From contig NZ_CP042304.1 in NCBI RefSeq assembly GCF_007859655.1, positions 3,536,501 through 3,600,500 of the forward strand: a DNA stretch of 64,000 bases. Direction: 5' to 3'. This DNA comes from Devosia ginsengisoli (GTDB lineage: Bacteria; Pseudomonadota; Alphaproteobacteria; Rhizobiales; Devosiaceae). The notes below the pieces were generated by a model. That model was not told the origin of the DNA. It saw nothing but the letters and a program-made list of their open reading frames with translations, and ran no database searches. The translations under genes were made by a program, and so were the position numbers. Below are positions 27,502 to 36,934 of the stretch, in pieces; within the stretch, counting starts at the first letter, position 1; the number at the start of each line of letters is the position of its first letter.

Positions 27502-28347
27502 ATGGATCAGACCGTCGCCATCATCACCCCCGCCTGGAAGGCCCAGGCGACGATTCTCACCACGGTGCAAAGCGCCCTGGCGCAGACCCATGCGGCCTGG
27601 GAACTCTGGCTCATCGCCGATGACGGCTTCGATTACGAAGCCTTCCTCGTCGAGGCCGGGATTCGCGATAGCCGCATCCGCTTCCTCTCCAGCGGCGGCA
27701 CCGGCCGCGGCGCCTCCAATACCCGCAATGTGGCCCTGGAGCAGATCACTGCCCCCTATGCCGCCATTCTCGATGCCGATGACCGGCTGAAGCCGCAAAA
27801 GCTCGAACAGGCCGTCGCGGCCCTTGCCGAGCATGGCATCGTCTCGACCGCGCTCGACGTGATGACCGAGGATTTCAGCCATCTGCGTAACGTTGGCGAT
27901 GGTCCCGACCGCGTGCTGTCTGCCGGCACCCATAAATGGGTCAGCCTTTCCATGGATTCGATGATCGTGTGGGACCGTCGCCGTGCCGACGGCCGCTACG
28001 ATCCCACCATGAGCAACATGACCGACCTCGAATTCCTGCTCCAGCTCTACCGCACCGCACCGACATCCCTGCATCTGGGCACGCCGCTACACGACTACAT
28101 CAAGCGCTCCACTTCGATGAGCAATGGCAAGAACGTCGCCGCGGGCATGATCGCCAGCAAGACCGAAATCCTGCGCCGGCTCGAAACCGGCCATTACGGC
28201 CTGCCCGCCAGCGAGGTCGATGGCGTCGCCGCCTTCCTGCGCATCTCGCTCGAAGCCGAAGCCCGCTACGAAGCCGCGCTGGCCGCCACGCCCGGCCTGC
28301 TCTTCGAAGATCACATCGAGCCCATGCTGGCAGCCGCCCGCGCCTGA
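27502..28347 (+). CDS. Family 2 glycosyltransferase
   Basis: GT-A fold glycosyltransferase of 281 residues; acceptor and sugar unknown. It begins MDQTVAIITPAWKAQATILTTVQSALAQTHAAWELWLIADDG, has SSGGTGRGASNTRNVALEQI and the DxD motif in AAILDADDRLKPQKL. No membrane segments. ATG 27502 was chosen as the point where family similarity begins; the frame is open upstream into the divergent Hsp20 gene. Confidence 0.88.
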   Translation: MDQTVAIITPAWKAQATILTTVQSALAQTHAAWELWLIADDGFDYEAFLVEAGIRDSRIRFLSSGGTGRGASNTRNVALEQITAPYAAILDADDRLKPQKLEQAVAALAEHGIVSTALDVMTEDFSHLRNVGDGPDRVLSAGTHKWVSLSMDSMIVWDRRRADGRYDPTMSNMTDLEFLLQLYRTAPTSLHLGTPLHDYIKRSTSMSNGKNVAAGMIASKTEILRRLETGHYGLPASEVDGVAAFLRISLEAEARYEAALAATPGLLFEDHIEPMLAAARA

Positions 28348-28406
28348 CCGCTCGCCATCTGCCGGAGGTTCTGCCAGACTGCCGGCATATCCGGAGGAGG
28401 GGAGCC

Positions 28407-28964
28407 ATGCTCAAGCACGATGGCGTCATCTGGCATACCGCGATCAGCCTCGACGGCTTTGCCGCCGACGCGAATGACAGCCTCTCCTTCATGATGGGCG
28501 ATGATTCCAGTCCGCCGCCGGACAACCCGCTTGTCGATGAGGTCATGGCCAATATCGGCTGCACTTTGGGCGGGCGCCGCGGCTACGACATCTCCCTCTC
28601 CTGGGACGAGGTGCCCAAGGCCTATGGCCTCGACGACATCCCCGAATATGTCGTGACCCGCCGGCCCTTCCCGGATGATGACAGATACCTGTTCGCCGAT
28701 GGCAATGACCTGCCCGGTGCCGTGGCCAAGGCCAGGGCGAAAGCCGATGGCAAAATGGTCGTCATTCTCGGGCCGACACTGGGCTCGGCCCTGCTCCGCG
28801 CCGGCCTGGTCGACCAGATCTTCCTGCAGGTGGCGCCCGTCATGATCGGCGCCGGCGTCAAGATTTTCGCCGATACCGGCCAGCCGCCGGTCCAGTTGGA
28901 ACTGATCCATGCCAGCCAGTGCGGGCAGGGCACCAACATGCTCCTGCGCCCCTTGCCCGGTTAG
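28407..28964 (+). CDS. Dihydrofolate reductase / RibD C-terminal domain family protein
   Basis: A 185-residue member of the RibD_C-like group (YyaP/YwjB type), probably an NADPH-dependent reductase of unknown substrate. Visible are WHTAISLDGFAAD, GGRRGYD, YVVTRRPFPD, VVILGPTLGSALLRAGLVDQI and the ending APVMIGAGVKIF. A strong GGAGGAGGGGAG precedes ATG 28407. Its stop overlaps that of the convergent TetR gene in TTAG. Confidence 0.88.
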   Translation: MLKHDGVIWHTAISLDGFAADANDSLSFMMGDDSSPPPDNPLVDEVMANIGCTLGGRRGYDISLSWDEVPKAYGLDDIPEYVVTRRPFPDDDRYLFADGNDLPGAVAKARAKADGKMVVILGPTLGSALLRAGLVDQIFLQVAPVMIGAGVKIFADTGQPPVQLELIHASQCGQGTNMLLRPLPG

Positions 28965-29515
28965 GGTCTGGCGCCATCCAGCAGCAATTCGATGATGTCG
29001 GCATGGATCGACTGCCATTCCTCGGCTGTCATGCGATGGAACTCGAATCCCCGCAACAGCAGCGCCCCCTCGCAGGCCAATAGCGCCAGCCGCGCCTTCT
29101 TGCCCTGCGGCACCGTGGTGTCCAGCCGTTCCAATATGCCGCGATAATAGGCCGAGGCTTCCGCCCGATATTCCGGCGAGCGACTGAAATTGACGATCAG
29201 TGCGATGGTCCGTTCCGTCATCAGGGTGTCGGCGTCACGGCTGGCCAGTACATGGCCGCGTATGCGGGCCTCCGCCGTATCACCCTGCTTGGCGACGACC
29301 GCATCGGCAATCGCGTCGAAGGCGGCGAAAACGCGGGTGAACATGGCGTCGATCAGCGCGTCCTTGCTGGGAAAGGCGTAGAGCACGCCGCCCTTGCTCA
29401 CCCCGGCCTCGGCCGCCACCGCATCCATCGTCAACTGCCCGGCCCCCTCGCGCAAGGCCACGCGTTCCGCCGCGTCGAGCAGCGCCCCGCGATCAATTGT
29501 CTGCCGCCGGCCCAT
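28961..29515 (-). CDS. TetR-family regulator, divergent from an MFS exporter
   Basis: A 184-residue repressor with N-terminal HTH (LLDAAERVALREGAGQLTMDAVAAEAGVSKGGVLYAFPSKDAL, split by the usual turn) and a C-terminal ligand domain. Start ATG 29515; a GTG two codons upstream is possible. The neighbouring, divergent MFS gene and the perfect dyad between them argue for control of that exporter and of itself. Confidence 0.9.
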   Translation of the reverse strand: MGRRQTIDRGALLDAAERVALREGAGQLTMDAVAAEAGVSKGGVLYAFPSKDALIDAMFTRVFAAFDAIADAVVAKQGDTAEARIRGHVLASRDADTLMTERTIALIVNFSRSPEYRAEASAYYRGILERLDTTVPQGKKARLALLACEGALLLRGFEFHRMTAEEWQSIHADIIELLLDGARP

Positions 29516-29530
29516 AGTCACCTCTTTTCA

Positions 29531-29546
29531 ATCCGTCTGGACGGAT
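29531..29546. promoter_or_regulatory. TetR operator dyad between tetR and MFS genes
   Basis: Perfect palindrome ATCCGT-CTGG-ACGGAT centred between the two divergent start codons (29515 and 29605), directly beside ATATATAT that may serve a -10 element. Assignment to the adjacent TetR is by position. Confidence 0.7.
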
Positions 29547-29604
29547 ATATATGCCAACTTCGTTTATCTCAATGGATTTCGCGCCCGTCGCAAAGAGGTT
29601 TGTC

Positions 29605-31122
29605 ATGTCGTCCCCCCGCAATCGCTGGCTTGTCCTGCTCGCTGTCATGCTGGCTTTCATGCCCATCGTGATCGATATGACGATCCTGCACATCGCCGTG
29701 CCGTCCCTGACGCTGGCGCTGGGCGCGACAGGGACCGAGATCCTGTGGATCATCGATATCTATCCCCTGATGATGGCCGGCCTTCTCGTCCCCATGGGCA
29801 CGCTGGCCGACAAGGTCGGGCATCGCCGCATGCTGCTGATCGGCCTCGTCATCTTCCTGCTGGCCTCCATCGCCGCCGCTTTCGCCGTCAGCGCCGCCAT
29901 GCTGATCGCGGCCCGTGTCGCGCTGGCTCTGGGCGCCTCCATGGTCATGCCGTCCATTCTCGCCACCATTCGCCAGACCTTCGATGATCCGAAAGAACGT
30001 GGCATTGCCCTGGGCCTGTGGGGCACGATGGGCTCGGCCGGCGCCGCCCTCGGCCCGCTGGCCGGCGGCTTCCTGCTCGAGCATTTCTGGTGGGGCTCGG
30101 TCTTTCTCATCAATGTGCCGGTCATGTTGGTTGTCTGGCCGCTGGCCTTTTTCACCATACCCAAGCGCCAGCCCGATGGCGGCGGCAACTGGACCATTGG
30201 TCAGGCCCTGATCCTCATCGCCGGGCTGATCGCCACCGTTTATGCCATCAAGTCCGGCTTCAAATCGGGAACGTCCCCGCTCGTCACCGGCGTGACCCTG
30301 GTCGCCGGGCTTGGCCTGCTCGCGCTGTTCGCCCGCCAGCAATTGCGGTCCGCCAGCCCCATGCTTGACCTTTCGCTCTTCGCCCGGCCGGCCATCAGCA
30401 TGGGCATGGTCATCGCCCTGGTCGTGTCCGGCGCGCTGGCCGGCGTCGAACTCACCATCGCCCAGGAGCTGCAATTCGTCGTCGGCCGCTCGCCGCTGGA
30501 AGCCGGCCTCTTCATGATGCCGCTGGTCATTGCCTCGGCCGTGGGCGGACCATTGGCCGGCTATCTCACCGGTGTGGTCGGGCTGCGCGCCGTCGCCGTC
30601 CTGTCGCTGGCCATCGCTGCGGCCAGCCTTGCCGGGCTGGGCTTGAGCGATTTCCACGATCCGGGCCTCGTCGTCATTGCGCTCATGGTGGCGCTCGGCC
30701 TCTCGCTCAGCATCGGCCTCACCGCCTCCTCCATCGCCATCATGGGCAGCGCCCCGGTGGAAAAGGCCGGTGCCGCCGGCTCGCTCGAAGCCACCGGCTA
30801 CGAGCTTGGCGCGGGGCTGGGCATTACCTTTTTCGGGGTCATGCTCTCGGCCAGCTATGCCGGCGCCATCAGCCTGCCTGTCGGCCTGGCCCTTGCTTTG
30901 CCGCCTGAAGCCAGCCATTCCATCGGCGAAACCATGGTGGCCGCGGATCGTATCGGGGGCGAAATCGACGATACGCTGATAGCCGCCGGCCGCACCGCCT
31001 TTACCGATGCCCATGGCATGGTTCTGCTGACCGCGGCTGCCCTGATCGGCCTGCTGGCTGTGGCCGTGCTCGTGGCTTTGCGCCATTATGCCGAGCCCAC
31101 GGGCGAAATCTCCGCACATTGA
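29605..31122 (+). CDS. MFS multidrug exporter (DHA2, 14-helix type)
   Basis: Proton-driven efflux pump of 505 residues with about fourteen membrane helices, resembling SmvA/QacA. Motif D1-like LHIAVPSLTLAL in helix 1, motif A MGTLADKVGHRRML in loop 2-3, and motif C-like GLWGTMGSAGAALGPLAGGFLLEHFWW in helix 5 are visible. I chose ATG 29605 since AAAGAGG precedes it; in-frame ATGs at 29551 and 29572 are close to the operator. Substrates are unknown; quaternary ammonium compounds are common for SmvA relatives. Confidence 0.92.
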   Translation: MSSPRNRWLVLLAVMLAFMPIVIDMTILHIAVPSLTLALGATGTEILWIIDIYPLMMAGLLVPMGTLADKVGHRRMLLIGLVIFLLASIAAAFAVSAAMLIAARVALALGASMVMPSILATIRQTFDDPKERGIALGLWGTMGSAGAALGPLAGGFLLEHFWWGSVFLINVPVMLVVWPLAFFTIPKRQPDGGGNWTIGQALILIAGLIATVYAIKSGFKSGTSPLVTGVTLVAGLGLLALFARQQLRSASPMLDLSLFARPAISMGMVIALVVSGALAGVELTIAQELQFVVGRSPLEAGLFMMPLVIASAVGGPLAGYLTGVVGLRAVAVLSLAIAAASLAGLGLSDFHDPGLVVIALMVALGLSLSIGLTASSIAIMGSAPVEKAGAAGSLEATGYELGAGLGITFFGVMLSASYAGAISLPVGLALALPPEASHSIGETMVAADRIGGEIDDTLIAAGRTAFTDAHGMVLLTAAALIGLLAVAVLVALRHYAEPTGEISAH

Positions 31123-31262
31123 GCCGGGGCGGGACTTGCCACCACCCCGGATTCCCCCTATAGAGCCGACTTCTCCGGACCGCCCGGCCAAAAGGCATGC
31201 CGTGGCGGTTCTTGAATGCGATGGGCCCAAATCCATCCGAACTACTCTAAAGGACCCGCAAA

Positions 31263-31463
31263 ATGCCCAAGATGAAGACGAAGTCTGGCGCCAAAAAGCG
31301 CTTCAGCTTCACAGCGACCGGTCGTGTAAAGGCAGGCGTCGCCGGCAAGCGTCACCGCCTGATCAACCACAACGCCAAGTACATCCGCACCAACCGCGGC
31401 ACCAAGATCCTCGCCAAGGGCGATGAAGGTCTGGTGAAGTGGTACATGCCGTACAACCGCTAA
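31263..31463 (+). CDS. rpmI: Large ribosomal subunit protein bL35
   Basis: The 66-residue basic protein reads [20 protein letters not shown] at the start and includes [11 protein letters not shown], as expected for bL35. AAAGGA precedes the ATG. It is followed after 20 bases by rplT. infC, often upstream of this pair, is absent from the window. Confidence 0.97.
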   Translation: MPKMKTKSGAKKRFSFTATGRVKAGVAGKRHRLINHNAKYIRTNRGTKILAKGDEGLVKWYMPYNR

Positions 31464-31483
31464 CGCTGAAGGGAAGCTGACAC

Positions 31484-31885
31484 ATGTCACGCGTTAAAAG
31501 AGGCGTTACCAACCACGCCCGTCACAAGAAGGTCTTGAAGGCTGCGGAGGGCTATTACGGCCGCCGCAAGTCGACGATCCGTATCGCCAAGCAGGCCGTC
31601 GAAAAGGCCGGCCAGTACGCTTACCGCGATCGTCGCGTCAAGAAGCGCAATTTCCGCGCCCTCTGGATCCAGCGTATCAACGCCGCCGTGCGCGATTACG
31701 GACTGACCTATGGCCGATTTATCGACGGCCTCAGCAAGGCTGAGGTTGCCGTTGACCGCAAGGTGCTGAGCGATCTCGCGATCACCCAGCCCGAAGCGTT
31801 CGGCGTGCTGGTCGCAAAGGCCAAGGCTGCTCTGGCGTATCTCGAAGGCGTCGAAAAGACGACCCACGAGCGCGTCTCCGCCTAA
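31484..31885 (+). CDS. rplT: Large ribosomal subunit protein bL20
   Basis: The 133-residue protein begins [20 protein letters not shown] and includes [16 protein letters not shown] and [20 protein letters not shown], typical of bL20, which binds 23S rRNA and is needed for early 50S assembly. A terminator follows. Confidence 0.98.
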   Translation: MSRVKRGVTNHARHKKVLKAAEGYYGRRKSTIRIAKQAVEKAGQYAYRDRRVKKRNFRALWIQRINAAVRDYGLTYGRFIDGLSKAEVAVDRKVLSDLAITQPEAFGVLVAKAKAALAYLEGVEKTTHERVSA

Positions 31886-31915
31886 CACTCCCCAGCTCAG
31901 CTGAGGTCAAAATAG

Positions 31916-31959
31916 CGCCTTGCGCCGCCTGTGAAGGCTGGCGCGAGGCGTTTTGTTTT
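31916..31959 (+). terminator. Rho-independent terminator of rpmI-rplT
   Basis: Stem CGCCTTGCGCC / GGCGCGAGGCG (11 pairs, one G-T) enclosing a nested GCCT/AGGC hairpin, followed by TTTTGTTTT; 30 bases after the rplT stop. Confidence 0.92.
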
Positions 31960-32005
31960 GGTCTATAGCGACCTGAACACCGACGGACCCATGAGAACCA
32001 AATGA

Positions 32006-32090
32006 GACCTCATGGTGAGCCTGTCGAACCACGAGGTCGGGCTCCCGATCTCGCCACGACCTCGTCCTTCGACAGGCTCAGGATGAGGTC
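32006..32090. repeat. Intergenic inverted-repeat pair, family A
   Basis: Two 33-bp units in opposite orientation at 32006-32038 and 32058-32090, between rplT and pheS. The second copy has the GTCCTTCGACAGG variant in place of GTGGTTCGACAGG. Confidence 0.88.
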
Positions 32091-32132
32091 TACTGCAACA
32101 TCGGCGCTATCGCCGCGCAATGGATACTTGTG

Positions 32133-33251
32133 ATGTCGCTTGATCAGATCGAAGCCCTGGGCGCCGGCCTTTCTGCCCGGATCGCAACCGCCGGCTCCCT
32201 CGAAGAACTGGAAATCGTGCGGATTGAGGCACTGGGCAAGAAAGGCTCCGTCTCGGCCATGCTGGCAACCCTGGGTTCAATGAGCCCGGAGGATCGCAAA
32301 GAAGCAGGGCCCAAGATAAACGGCCTCAAGAACGCCATTCAGTCGCTCATTGACGGGCGAGCTGCTGAACTCAAAGCTGCGGCGCTCGACGCCCGTCTCA
32401 AGGCCGAAACCGTCGATATCACCCTGCCCTTGCAGCCCGCCCCCACGGCGCGCGGCCGCATCCATCCGATTTCGCAGACCATCGACGAAATCACCGCCAT
32501 CTTCTCCGACATGGGCTTCTCCATCGCCGAAGGCCCCGATATCGAGACCGACTATTTCAACTTCACCGCGCTCAATTTCCCCGAAGGCCACCCGGCCCGC
32601 GAAATGCACGACACCTTCTTCATGAAAATGGGTGCCGATGGCGTGAAGAAAGTGCTGCGCACCCACACCTCGCCGGTGCAGATGCGCGTCATGCAGAAAA
32701 CCAATGAAAAGCCGGCCGCCAGCTACATCACCCCGCCGATGGACCCGCCCATCCGCGTGGTCATGCCCGGCCGCACCTATCGCAATGACAGTGACCAGAC
32801 CCATACCCCGATGTTCCATCAGGTCGAGGGGCTGGTCATCGACAAGTCCAGCCATATCGGCCAGTTGCGCTGGGTGCTCGAGGAATTCCTCAAGGCCTAT
32901 TTCGAGGTGCCCAACGTAACCCTGCGCTTCCGCCCCAGCTTCTTCCCCTTCACCGAACCGTCGATGGAAGTCGACGTGCAATGCGACCGCTCGGGCTCGG
33001 AAGTGAAGATCGGCGAGGGCAATGACTGGCTCGAAATCCTCGGCTGCGGCATGGTCCATCCCAATGTGATCCGCAATGCCGGGCTCGATCCCGATGTCTA
33101 CCAGGGCTTCGCCTGGGGCATGGGCATCGACCGCATCGCCATGCTGAAATACGGCATGCCGGATTTGCGGGCGTTCTTCGATGGCGACCAGCGCTGGCTC
33201 GACCACTACGGCTTCCGCCCCCTCGACCTGCCGACCCTGTTCGGGGGCTGA
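32133..33251 (+). CDS. pheS: Phenylalanine--tRNA ligase alpha subunit
   Basis: Class II synthetase subunit, cytoplasmic alpha2beta2 with PheT. The 372-residue protein has an N-terminal coiled-coil region (about 1-90) and the catalytic core: motif 1 region [17 protein letters not shown], motif 2 [22 protein letters not shown], substrate-binding [17 protein letters not shown] and motif 3 [20 protein letters not shown] 32133 is preceded directly by an alternative GTG at 32130. Confidence 0.97.
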   Translation: MSLDQIEALGAGLSARIATAGSLEELEIVRIEALGKKGSVSAMLATLGSMSPEDRKEAGPKINGLKNAIQSLIDGRAAELKAAALDARLKAETVDITLPLQPAPTARGRIHPISQTIDEITAIFSDMGFSIAEGPDIETDYFNFTALNFPEGHPAREMHDTFFMKMGADGVKKVLRTHTSPVQMRVMQKTNEKPAASYITPPMDPPIRVVMPGRTYRNDSDQTHTPMFHQVEGLVIDKSSHIGQLRWVLEEFLKAYFEVPNVTLRFRPSFFPFTEPSMEVDVQCDRSGSEVKIGEGNDWLEILGCGMVHPNVIRNAGLDPDVYQGFAWGMGIDRIAMLKYGMPDLRAFFDGDQRWLDHYGFRPLDLPTLFGG

Positions 33252-33260
33252 GCAGCTAAA

Positions 33261-34301
33261 GTGACCGATCGCGGCACCAGACCAGAGCCGATCAGGTTCA
33301 GTTTCGGCGACTCGCCGGAGCTGGCCGATAGCCTGCTCGCGCTGGTGCTGGCCGGCAGGAAGACTGCAACCTGCGGCGCGCTACGCGACTATGGTGCGGC
33401 TGGCGAGCCCATGCCCGTAGTCGGGCGGCGCGATATCGTCCTCAACGGCGCGGGCGAAGAGGCGGCAGTGATCGAGACGCTGTCAGTCGAAACAAGGCAG
33501 TTCGATGCCATCAGCCCCGATTTCACCGACCGTGAAGGCGAGGGCGACTACGCCGCCTGGCGGGCGGGCCACGAGGCCTATTTCGCCCGCAATGGCGGCT
33601 TTTCGCCCGACATGGACATCGTCTGCGAGACTTTCCGGCTGGTGACCGTGCTGCCCGCCGGGCGTCCGGTCTACAATCAGGTCGCCACGCCCATCTTCAT
33701 CGTCACCGACATCGAATCCGACGGCCCGACGCCGCTGCACAATTCCATGCTGAGCTTCGCCTCTGTCGCCATCGAGGCCGATGGCACGCGCCATGGCAGT
33801 TTCGAAGCGCAACTGCTGCAGCGCTCCGATCGCATCACCAATGAGCAGACCATGGAATGGTGGCAGACCCAGCCCGAAGCCTGGGCGGCGACCACTGCCA
33901 ATGCGGAAGACCCCGCCACGGTCATGCCGCTTTATGCCGACTGGGTCGAAAATCTGCCCGGCCCGAAAGTCTTCGTCGCCGCGCCGATGATCTTCGACGG
34001 CCTCTGGATGGATCATTATCTCGATGAATATGCCGGCACGCGCGTGCTGTCCGGCCCGTTCAAGCAACGCCAGATTTTCCGCGGCGGCGGCATCTGCCTC
34101 TACACCATGGCGGGCACATTGCGCGGCGCGCCCTATCTCGATTGGGGCATGAGCAAGCTGCCCGCCGAATTCTACGGCCACATCGCCCACACCCACAAAG
34201 CCATCGACGATGCCGAGGGCTTCGCCAACGTGCTCGTCGAACTGTTCAAGATTTCCCGTGCCTTGCCGCCCATTTCAGGCAGCAAGTCCGATTTCCGCTA
34301 A
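33261..34301 (+). CDS. ASCH domain fused to a DEDDh-type 3'-5' exonuclease
   Basis: A 346-residue two-domain protein lying between pheS and pheT. Residues 1-130 form an ASCH (PUA-like) domain: LVLAGRKTATCGALRDYG, the GxKTAT signature, GRRDIVLNG and DYAAWRAGHEAYF. After a short linker, residues 145-335 look like an RNase T/exonuclease fold: FIVTDIESDGP (Asp150, Glu152), FVAAPMIFDGLWMDHYLDEY (Asp246 or Asp251) and HIAHTHKAIDDAEG (His312, Asp316/317). ASCH domains bind RNA or modified nucleosides, and DEDD nucleases trim RNA or DNA 3' ends, so an RNA or tRNA role is plausible but inferred. Start GTG 33261, ten bases after pheS; pheT begins 12 bases later, so the three genes are one transcript. 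Confidence 0.82.
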   Translation: MTDRGTRPEPIRFSFGDSPELADSLLALVLAGRKTATCGALRDYGAAGEPMPVVGRRDIVLNGAGEEAAVIETLSVETRQFDAISPDFTDREGEGDYAAWRAGHEAYFARNGGFSPDMDIVCETFRLVTVLPAGRPVYNQVATPIFIVTDIESDGPTPLHNSMLSFASVAIEADGTRHGSFEAQLLQRSDRITNEQTMEWWQTQPEAWAATTANAEDPATVMPLYADWVENLPGPKVFVAAPMIFDGLWMDHYLDEYAGTRVLSGPFKQRQIFRGGGICLYTMAGTLRGAPYLDWGMSKLPAEFYGHIAHTHKAIDDAEGFANVLVELFKISRALPPISGSKSDFR

Positions 34302-34313
34302 GGTGCCACAGAT

Positions 34314-36734
34314 ATGAAATTCACCCTCGATTGGCTCAAGGAGCATCTCGACACCGATGCGTCATCAGACGAAATCGGCAAGACGCTGACCATGATCGGG
34401 CTCGAACTCGAAGGCATGGAAGACCAGGGCAAGGCGCTGTCGGCCTTCGTCACGGCCCATATCGTCTCGGCCGAGCAACACCCCAATGCCGACAAGCTGC
34501 GCGTCTGCAAGGTCGATGCCGGCACCGGCGAATTGATCGACGTGGTCTGCGGCGCCCCCAATGCCCGCACTGGTCTCAAATCCGTCTTCGCCTTTCCCGG
34601 CACCTATATTCCGGGCAAGGACATGACCATCGGCAAGGGCAATATTCGTGGGCAAGTGTCCAACGGCATGCTCTGCTCCAATGCCGAGCTGGAACTCAGC
34701 AACGATCACGATGGCATCATCGAACTGCCCGAAGACGCCCCGATCGGCATGAAATATACCGACTATGCCGGCATCAACGGCGTGGTCTTCGATATCTCCA
34801 TCACCCCCAACAGGGGCGACGCCACCGGCGTCTACGGCATCGCCCGCGACCTGGCCGCCTTCGGCCTCGGCACGCTCAAGCAGACCGATATGTCGCCCGT
34901 GCCCTCCATTGGCAAAAGCCCCATCGCCCCGCTGCCCCAGCAATTCGGCGCGGATGAGCCCAAGACCATCCGCAAATTCGGCGGTCGCTACATCAAGGGC
35001 GTAAAAAACGGCCCATCCCCGGCCTGGCTGCAGCAGCGCCTGCGCGCCGTCGGCCTGCGCCCCATCAATGCCATTGTCGACATCACCAATTGGGTGTCGC
35101 TCGGCTGGGGCCGTCCGCTGCACGCCTATGACGCCGACAGGATCCAGGGTCAGCCGGTGCTGCGCAATGCCCGCCCCGGCGAGACGCTCGACGCGCTCGA
35201 CAACAAGATCTATCCCCTCGACGAAACCATGACCGTCATTGCCGACGATCTGGGTCCGCTCTGCCTCGGCGGCATTATGGGCGGCATCCGCTCCGGCTCG
35301 ACCGATGAAACCGTCAATGTTTTCATGGAATGCGCCAGTTGGGACCCCGAACTGGTCGCCCGCACCGGCCGCAAGACGGGCATCGTATCGGACGCCCGCT
35401 ATCGCCTCGAACGCAATGTCGATCCGGCTTTGACCGAGCCTGGCCTCGAGCTCGCCACCCGCCTCGTCATGGAATTGTGCGGCGGCGAGCCGATGGAGCC
35501 GGCGATATCGGGCGAAGATGTCTTCCCCGATACCACGGTCGAATTCCCGCTTGCCGAAGTGCGCCGCCTCACGGGCTTGTCGGTCGAGCCGATGATCATC
35601 AACGCCATCCTGACCCGTCTCGGTTTCGAGATTTCGGGCAAGGGCGACGTGCTATCAGTCAAGGTCCCGTCCTGGCGCCCCGACGTAACGCAGAAGGCTG
35701 ACCTGGTCGAAGAAGTCATGCGCATGGTCGGTGTCGATAACGTGCCGGTCGAACCGTTGCCGCGCCTCAACCATGTCGCCCCACGCATGCTGACCTCCAT
35801 CCAGAACCGCCGCCGCATCGCCCGCCGGGCGCTTGCTGCACGCGGCCTCGACGAAGCGGTCACCTGGAGCTTCATCAGCCACGACGAAGCCGCCCGCTTC
35901 GGCGGCGGCAGCGAGGGCCTGCAACTGGCCAATGCCATCGCCTCCGACATGACCGACATGCGCCCCTCGCTGCTGCCGGGCCTCTTGGCCGCCGCGCGCC
36001 GCAACGCCAATCGCGGCCTTGCCGACCTCGCCATTTTCGAAGTCGGCCAGGTCTTCCTCAGCGACGCCCCCGAAGGCCAGCACACCTACGCGTCAGGCAT
36101 CCGCACCGGTACCGCCCGGCTCGAAGGGTCCGGTCGCCACTGGTCCGGCAAGCCCGAACCCGTCGGCGTCTTCGATGCCAAGGCCGATCTCGGCGCCGTG
36201 CTCGATGCACTGGGCTATGACATCGACAAGGTCCAGCTCTTTGCCGAGCCCGCCCCCTGGAGCCATCCCGGCCGTGGCGGCCGTGTCGCCCAGGGCCCCA
36301 AGACCCTTGGCTGGTTCGGCGAGCTTCACCCCGCCTGGGCCGCCGAACTCGACATCGACGGCCCCGTCGCCGCCTTCGAGCTCGATCTCGATGCCCTGCC
36401 CGAACCGCGCAAGAAGGCCACCCGCACCAAGCCCGCGCTCGACCTCTCCGCGCTTATGCCGCTCACCCGCGACTTCGCTTTCGTGGTCGACAAGGCCGTC
36501 ACCGCAGCGGCCATCCTCAAGGCCGCCCGCGGCGCCGACAAGGCGCTGATCAAGGATGTAACGGTGTTCGACGTGTTCGAAGGCAGCCATGTCGGCGAGG
36601 GCAAGAAGTCGGTCGCCATCGAGGTGACCATCCAGCCCAGTGACAAGACGCTCACCGAGGAAGAAATCGACAGGATTTCCGCAGGCATTATCGCGGCAGT
36701 CACCAAGACTTCCGGCGGCGTGCTGCGGGCGTAG
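34314..36734 (+). CDS. pheT: Phenylalanine--tRNA ligase beta subunit
   Basis: The 806-residue subunit carries editing and tRNA-binding domains. Visible are the N-terminal EMAP-like tRNA-binding domain (about 40-150; HPNADKLRVCKVDAG and GQVSNGMLCSNAEL), the B3/B4 editing region (WVSLGWGRPLHAYDADRIQG), the B5 domain, and the C-terminal FDX-ACB anticodon-binding domain (PLTRDFAFVVDKAV to the end). Start ATG 34314 follows AAGGTG. No truncation. Confidence 0.98.
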   Translation: MKFTLDWLKEHLDTDASSDEIGKTLTMIGLELEGMEDQGKALSAFVTAHIVSAEQHPNADKLRVCKVDAGTGELIDVVCGAPNARTGLKSVFAFPGTYIPGKDMTIGKGNIRGQVSNGMLCSNAELELSNDHDGIIELPEDAPIGMKYTDYAGINGVVFDISITPNRGDATGVYGIARDLAAFGLGTLKQTDMSPVPSIGKSPIAPLPQQFGADEPKTIRKFGGRYIKGVKNGPSPAWLQQRLRAVGLRPINAIVDITNWVSLGWGRPLHAYDADRIQGQPVLRNARPGETLDALDNKIYPLDETMTVIADDLGPLCLGGIMGGIRSGSTDETVNVFMECASWDPELVARTGRKTGIVSDARYRLERNVDPALTEPGLELATRLVMELCGGEPMEPAISGEDVFPDTTVEFPLAEVRRLTGLSVEPMIINAILTRLGFEISGKGDVLSVKVPSWRPDVTQKADLVEEVMRMVGVDNVPVEPLPRLNHVAPRMLTSIQNRRRIARRALAARGLDEAVTWSFISHDEAARFGGGSEGLQLANAIASDMTDMRPSLLPGLLAAARRNANRGLADLAIFEVGQVFLSDAPEGQHTYASGIRTGTARLEGSGRHWSGKPEPVGVFDAKADLGAVLDALGYDIDKVQLFAEPAPWSHPGRGGRVAQGPKTLGWFGELHPAWAAELDIDGPVAAFELDLDALPEPRKKATRTKPALDLSALMPLTRDFAFVVDKAVTAAAILKAARGADKALIKDVTVFDVFEGSHVGEGKKSVAIEVTIQPSDKTLTEEEIDRISAGIIAAVTKTSGGVLRA

Positions 36735-36754
36735 TTCACAGGTGCACGAACCTG

Positions 36755-36828
36755 CCCACCCTCCCCCTTGAGGGGAGGGTAGCGGCGCTCGACCCAAAGG
36801 GCCGTAGCAGAGCTAGGGAGGGGGTGGT
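36755..36828. repeat. Intergenic G/C-run repeat, family B
   Basis: CCCACCCTCCCCCTTGAGGG then, about 40 bases on, AGGGAGGGGGTGG: an inverted pair of pyrimidine- and purine-rich arms. The spacer contains AAAGGGCCGTAGCAGAGCTA. Related blocks occur at 49092-49239, 51281-51389 and 54158-54289. Confidence 0.75.
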
Positions 36829-36934
36829 CCTTCCGGGGCGACCCTACGAACCGTCTCAAATTATGCTGCCGCCGTTAAGGCGCCATCCACCTATCGCTCC
36901 CATCCTCGCCTGTGGGGCCTCGGTGGAGCACCGC

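Noticed and set aside
29569-31236. 555-codon minus-strand open frame opposite the MFS exporter
   Set aside because: Gln/Gly/Asp/His-rich antisense shadow with no motif; the plus strand has all MFS motifs.
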